From positions 1 through 7,590 of the forward strand of contig CAKUFI010000106.1 of assembly GCA_934647305.1 (NCBI GenBank): a stretch of 7,590 nucleotides of DNA, given 5' to 3'. Numbering within the stretch: the first letter of the stretch is position 1; every line of letters starts with the position of its first letter. Below the pieces are notes generated by a model. It did no database searches. It saw only the letters and a program-made list of their open reading frames with translations, and was not told the origin of the DNA. The position numbers were made by a program, and so were the translations under genes. Origin of the DNA: an uncultured Clostridia bacterium (lineage in GTDB: Bacteria; Bacillota; Clostridia; Christensenellales; Aristaeellaceae). Below, piece after piece: positions 5,292-7,590 of this stretch.

Positions 5292-6371
5292 ATGGATCGA
5301 GTGTACAATTTCGCCGCAGGACCGGCCGCGATGCCGCTTCCCGTGCTGGAGCGCGCCGCGAAGGAAATGACCTGTTATGCCTCAAGTGGCATGTCTGTGA
5401 TGGAGATGAGTCACCGATCTAGTATGTACCTGGAGATTTTCCAGGAGACGGAGGCCGTCTTCCGCGAGCTGATGAAGGTGCCGGAGAATTACTCCGTGCT
5501 CTTTTTGCAGGGCGGCGCGACCGCGCAGTTCGCCGCCATCCCCATGAACCTGATGACCGGCAGCGGGAAGGCCGACTACATCGACTCGGGCAACTTCGCC
5601 CACGGCGCGCTGGTCGAGGCGGAAAAGTACGGCAGGGTGCGCGTGGTCGCCTCCTCGCGCGAGGAAAACTACGTGCGCATCCCCGCCTGGAGGGACTCCG
5701 ACCTCGACCCCGAGGCCGACTACTGCTACATCACCACCAACAACACCATCTTCGGCACGCGCTATACCCGCCTGCCCGAGACCGGCAAGGTGCCGCTGGT
5801 GGCCGACGCTTCCTCGAACATCCTGTCCGAGCCGTTCGACCTGACCCGCTTCGGCGTGCTCTACGCGGGCGCGCAGAAGAACATCGGCCCGGCCGGACTG
5901 ACCATCGTGGTCGTGCGCAACGACCTCATGGGCCGCGCCATGCCCATCACCCCCAAGGTCATGGACTGGAAAAAACAGGCCGACAACGGCTCCATGCTCA
6001 ACACCCCGCCCACCTACGCCATCTACATGGCCGGACTGTGCCTCAAGTGGCTGAAGGAGCAGGGCGGTGTGGAGGCCATCGAAAAGGTCAACATCGAAAA
6101 GGCCAGCCTGCTCTACGACTACCTGGACGAGAGCCGCCTCTTCAAGGGCACCGCCGAGAAGGAATTCCGCTCCCGCATGAACGTGACCTTCGTCACCGGC
6201 GACAAGGACACCGACGCGGCCTTCGTCAGGGAAGCCGCCGCGCACGGACTGGTCAACCTGAAGGGGCACCGCCTGGTGGGCGGCATCCGCGCCAGCATCT
6301 ATAACGCCATGCCTATCGAGGGCGTGCGCAGGCTGGTCGACTTTATGAAGGAGTTTGAGGCGCATGCGTAG
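5292..6371 (+). CDS. serC: Phosphoserine aminotransferase SerC
   Basis: This PLP enzyme converts 3-phosphohydroxypyruvate and glutamate to O-phosphoserine and 2-oxoglutarate, the second step of serine synthesis. The protein has 359 residues, close to the usual 360. Seen in order: NFAAGPAAMP (6-15), MEMSHRS (37-43), the phosphate-binding GGATAQF (74-80), NNTIFGT (150-156), D172 in DASSNI (pyridine nitrogen contact), the Schiff-base lysine K196 in AGAQKNIGPAG, NTPPTYAIY (237-245), and GGIRASIYNAMP (330-341). The ATG at 5292 has GGGAG (5279-5283) eight bases upstream and starts directly with the conserved N-terminus. The frame stays open back to 5157, but that extension lies upstream of the promoter and has no family match. 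The 3' end overlaps serA by eight bases. Identification is firm. Confidence 0.97.
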   Translation: MDRVYNFAAGPAAMPLPVLERAAKEMTCYASSGMSVMEMSHRSSMYLEIFQETEAVFRELMKVPENYSVLFLQGGATAQFAAIPMNLMTGSGKADYIDSGNFAHGALVEAEKYGRVRVVASSREENYVRIPAWRDSDLDPEADYCYITTNNTIFGTRYTRLPETGKVPLVADASSNILSEPFDLTRFGVLYAGAQKNIGPAGLTIVVVRNDLMGRAMPITPKVMDWKKQADNGSMLNTPPTYAIYMAGLCLKWLKEQGGVEAIEKVNIEKASLLYDYLDESRLFKGTAEKEFRSRMNVTFVTGDKDTDAAFVREAAAHGLVNLKGHRLVGGIRASIYNAMPIEGVRRLVDFMKEFEAHA

Positions 6372-7527
6372 AATCAGGACGCTCAATGAAATCTCCCCGG
6401 TCTGGAAAAACGTGCTGCCCGGGGATCGGTATGAAGTCGGCGCGCAGGTCGAACAGCCGGACGCGATCATCGTGCGCAGCGCCGACATGCACGAATACGA
6501 GGTCAATCCCGAGCTGCTGGCCGTGGGCCGCGCGGGCGCGGGCGTGAACAATCTGCCGCTGGACGAGTTCGGCCGGAAGGGCGTCGTGGCCTTCAACACG
6601 CCGGGCGCCAACGCCAATGCCGTCAAGGAGCTGGTGCTGTGCGGCCTGCTGCTGGGGTCGCGCGATGTGGAGGACGGAATCGAGTGGGCGAAGACCCTCA
6701 AGGGACAGGGCGCGGCCGTCGGCAAGCTGGTCGAGAAGGGCAAGAGCCGCTTTGCCGGCCCCGAGCTCAAGGGCAAGACGCTGGGCGTGATCGGCCTGGG
6801 CGGCATCGGCGGCCTGGTCGCAAACGCCGCGGCGGCGCTGGACATGCGCGTCGTCGGCTACGATCCCTTCCTTTCGGTCGACAACGCCTGGAGGCTTTCC
6901 CGCCAGGTCGAGCACGCCGCCAGTCAGGACGAGGTGCTCGAAAAGAGCGACTATGTGACGCTGCACGTGCCGCTGATGGACGCGACGAAGGGCAGCTTCG
7001 GCGCGGACGTGTTCGCGAAGATGAAGCCCGGCAGCGTGCTGCTCAACTTCGCGCGCGGCGAACTGGTGGACGCGCAGGCGCTGCTTGCGGCACTCGAATC
7101 CGGCAAAATCCGCCGTTACGTGACCGACTTTCCCTCCGACGCGGTGCTGGGCGTGCCCGGCGTGATCGCTATTCCCCACCTGGGCGCCTCCACCCCCGAG
7201 AGCGAGGACAACTGCGTGGATATGGTCTCCCGGCAGATCGACCGCTACCTGACCGACGGAAGCATCCTGCATTCGGTCAACTACCCCGACTGCCCGCTGA
7301 GCGCCGCCTTCAGGCATCGCCTGTGCGTGCTCCACGCCAATGTGCCCAATATGGTCGGCCAGATCTCCGCGATGATCGCTGAAAAGCGAATCAACATCGA
7401 CAGCATGGTCAATAAGTCGCGCGGGCCGTTCGCCTATACCGTGCTCGACCTGGACGAGGCCGCTGCAGACGACGTGCTCGCCGGTATCGCCGCGCTGAAC
7501 GACGTCTACCGCGTGCGCAACCTGTAG
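6364..7527 (+). CDS. serA: D-3-phosphoglycerate dehydrogenase SerA (short form with ACT domain)
   Basis: This NAD-dependent enzyme oxidises 3-phosphoglycerate to 3-phosphohydroxypyruvate, the committed step of serine synthesis and the substrate source for SerC. It has 387 residues, the short form without the intervening domain of the long type. Signatures: substrate-site VGRAGAGVNN (54-63), NTPGANANAV (78-87), Rossmann GLGGIGG (144-150) with D167 at the end of the next strand (NAD preference), catalytic R231 in NFARGELVD, and H272 in PHLGASTPE. TDFPSD (254-259) stands where long-type enzymes have DVFE; this is usual in the short subfamily. Residues about 317-387 form an ACT domain (LHANVPNMVGQISAMIAEKRINI), which in this family can bind serine for feedback inhibition. 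The ATG at 6364 sits inside the serC end, with GAAGGAG (6347-6353) ten bases upstream. An in-frame TTG at 6355 is only one base from that site, so it is unlikely. Translational coupling with serC is expected. Confidence 0.96.
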   Translation: MRRIRTLNEISPVWKNVLPGDRYEVGAQVEQPDAIIVRSADMHEYEVNPELLAVGRAGAGVNNLPLDEFGRKGVVAFNTPGANANAVKELVLCGLLLGSRDVEDGIEWAKTLKGQGAAVGKLVEKGKSRFAGPELKGKTLGVIGLGGIGGLVANAAAALDMRVVGYDPFLSVDNAWRLSRQVEHAASQDEVLEKSDYVTLHVPLMDATKGSFGADVFAKMKPGSVLLNFARGELVDAQALLAALESGKIRRYVTDFPSDAVLGVPGVIAIPHLGASTPESEDNCVDMVSRQIDRYLTDGSILHSVNYPDCPLSAAFRHRLCVLHANVPNMVGQISAMIAEKRINIDSMVNKSRGPFAYTVLDLDEAAADDVLAGIAALNDVYRVRNL

Positions 7528-7545
7528 CCGCGCACGCGGGACTCA

Positions 7546-7590
7546 CCGGGGGAGGGGGCGCAAGCGCCCCCTCCCCCGGACCCCCACCCC
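7546..7590. repeat. Perfect GC-rich palindrome with G-quadruplex motif (copy 2, downstream of serA)
   Basis: A perfect 16-bp inverted repeat (7546-7561 with 7564-7579) with an AA centre begins 18 bp after the serA stop. It is followed by GACCCCCACCCC and no T-run. The minus strand across 7567-7590 reads as four G-runs separated by 1, 3 and 1 bases, a strong quadruplex motif on the serA template strand. A smaller CCGCG-CA-CGCGG hairpin (7528-7539) sits directly after the stop codon. The element shares its GGGGGAGG core and the CCTCCCCC-R-GACCCCC arm with the element after mnmA, in the same orientation relative to the upstream gene. It probably acts at the transcript end and may be cut by the window edge. 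Confidence 0.7.

Noticed and set aside
5382..6845. 487-codon open frame on the minus strand opposite serC and serA
   Set aside because: It is a shadow of two firmly identified genes, with low-complexity His/Gly/Val/Ala-rich translation and no family motif.

Overview
The window looks like chromosomal DNA of a GC-rich (about 60-65 % by eye) member of the Clostridia/Firmicutes. The signs are strong AGGAGG-type ribosome sites, a zinc-ribbon/kinase-like membrane protein of a type common in Firmicutes, TPAPT/EPT-rich extracellular linkers, and a short ACT-domain SerA with a TDFP motif. A gut lineage such as the Christensenellales would fit, but this is inference and nothing in the window fixes the genus. 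No transposase, integrase, phage gene, tRNA, rRNA or CRISPR array was seen.

Layout. Two transcription units diverge from an AT-rich 258-bp intergenic region (5034-5291). The leftward unit starts with a fused HAD phosphatase-thymidylate kinase (5033-3744). Its stop codon directly abuts the start of a membrane protein (3743-1290) with a zinc ribbon, a degenerate protein-kinase N-lobe, one membrane span and four peptidoglycan-binding-like repeats. After a 72-bp gap holding a hairpin comes mnmA (1217-147), the tRNA 2-thiouridylase. The rightward unit is serC (5292-6371) overlapped by serA (6364-7527). These are the phosphoserine aminotransferase and 3-phosphoglycerate dehydrogenase of serine biosynthesis; no serB is visible.

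The divergent region carries a convincing sigma-A promoter for serC (17-bp spacer, perfect TATAAT), a weaker leftward promoter, and several small inverted repeats that could be operators. Both outer ends of the window, just downstream of mnmA and serA, carry a related GC-rich palindrome. In each case the strand opposite the transcript has a G-quadruplex motif, and the orientation relative to the upstream gene is the same. This suggests a dispersed intergenic repeat or terminator-like element.

Most unusual items: the kinase N-lobe without a C-lobe in a wall-binding membrane protein; the in-frame HAD-Tmk fusion; and the paired palindrome/G4 elements.
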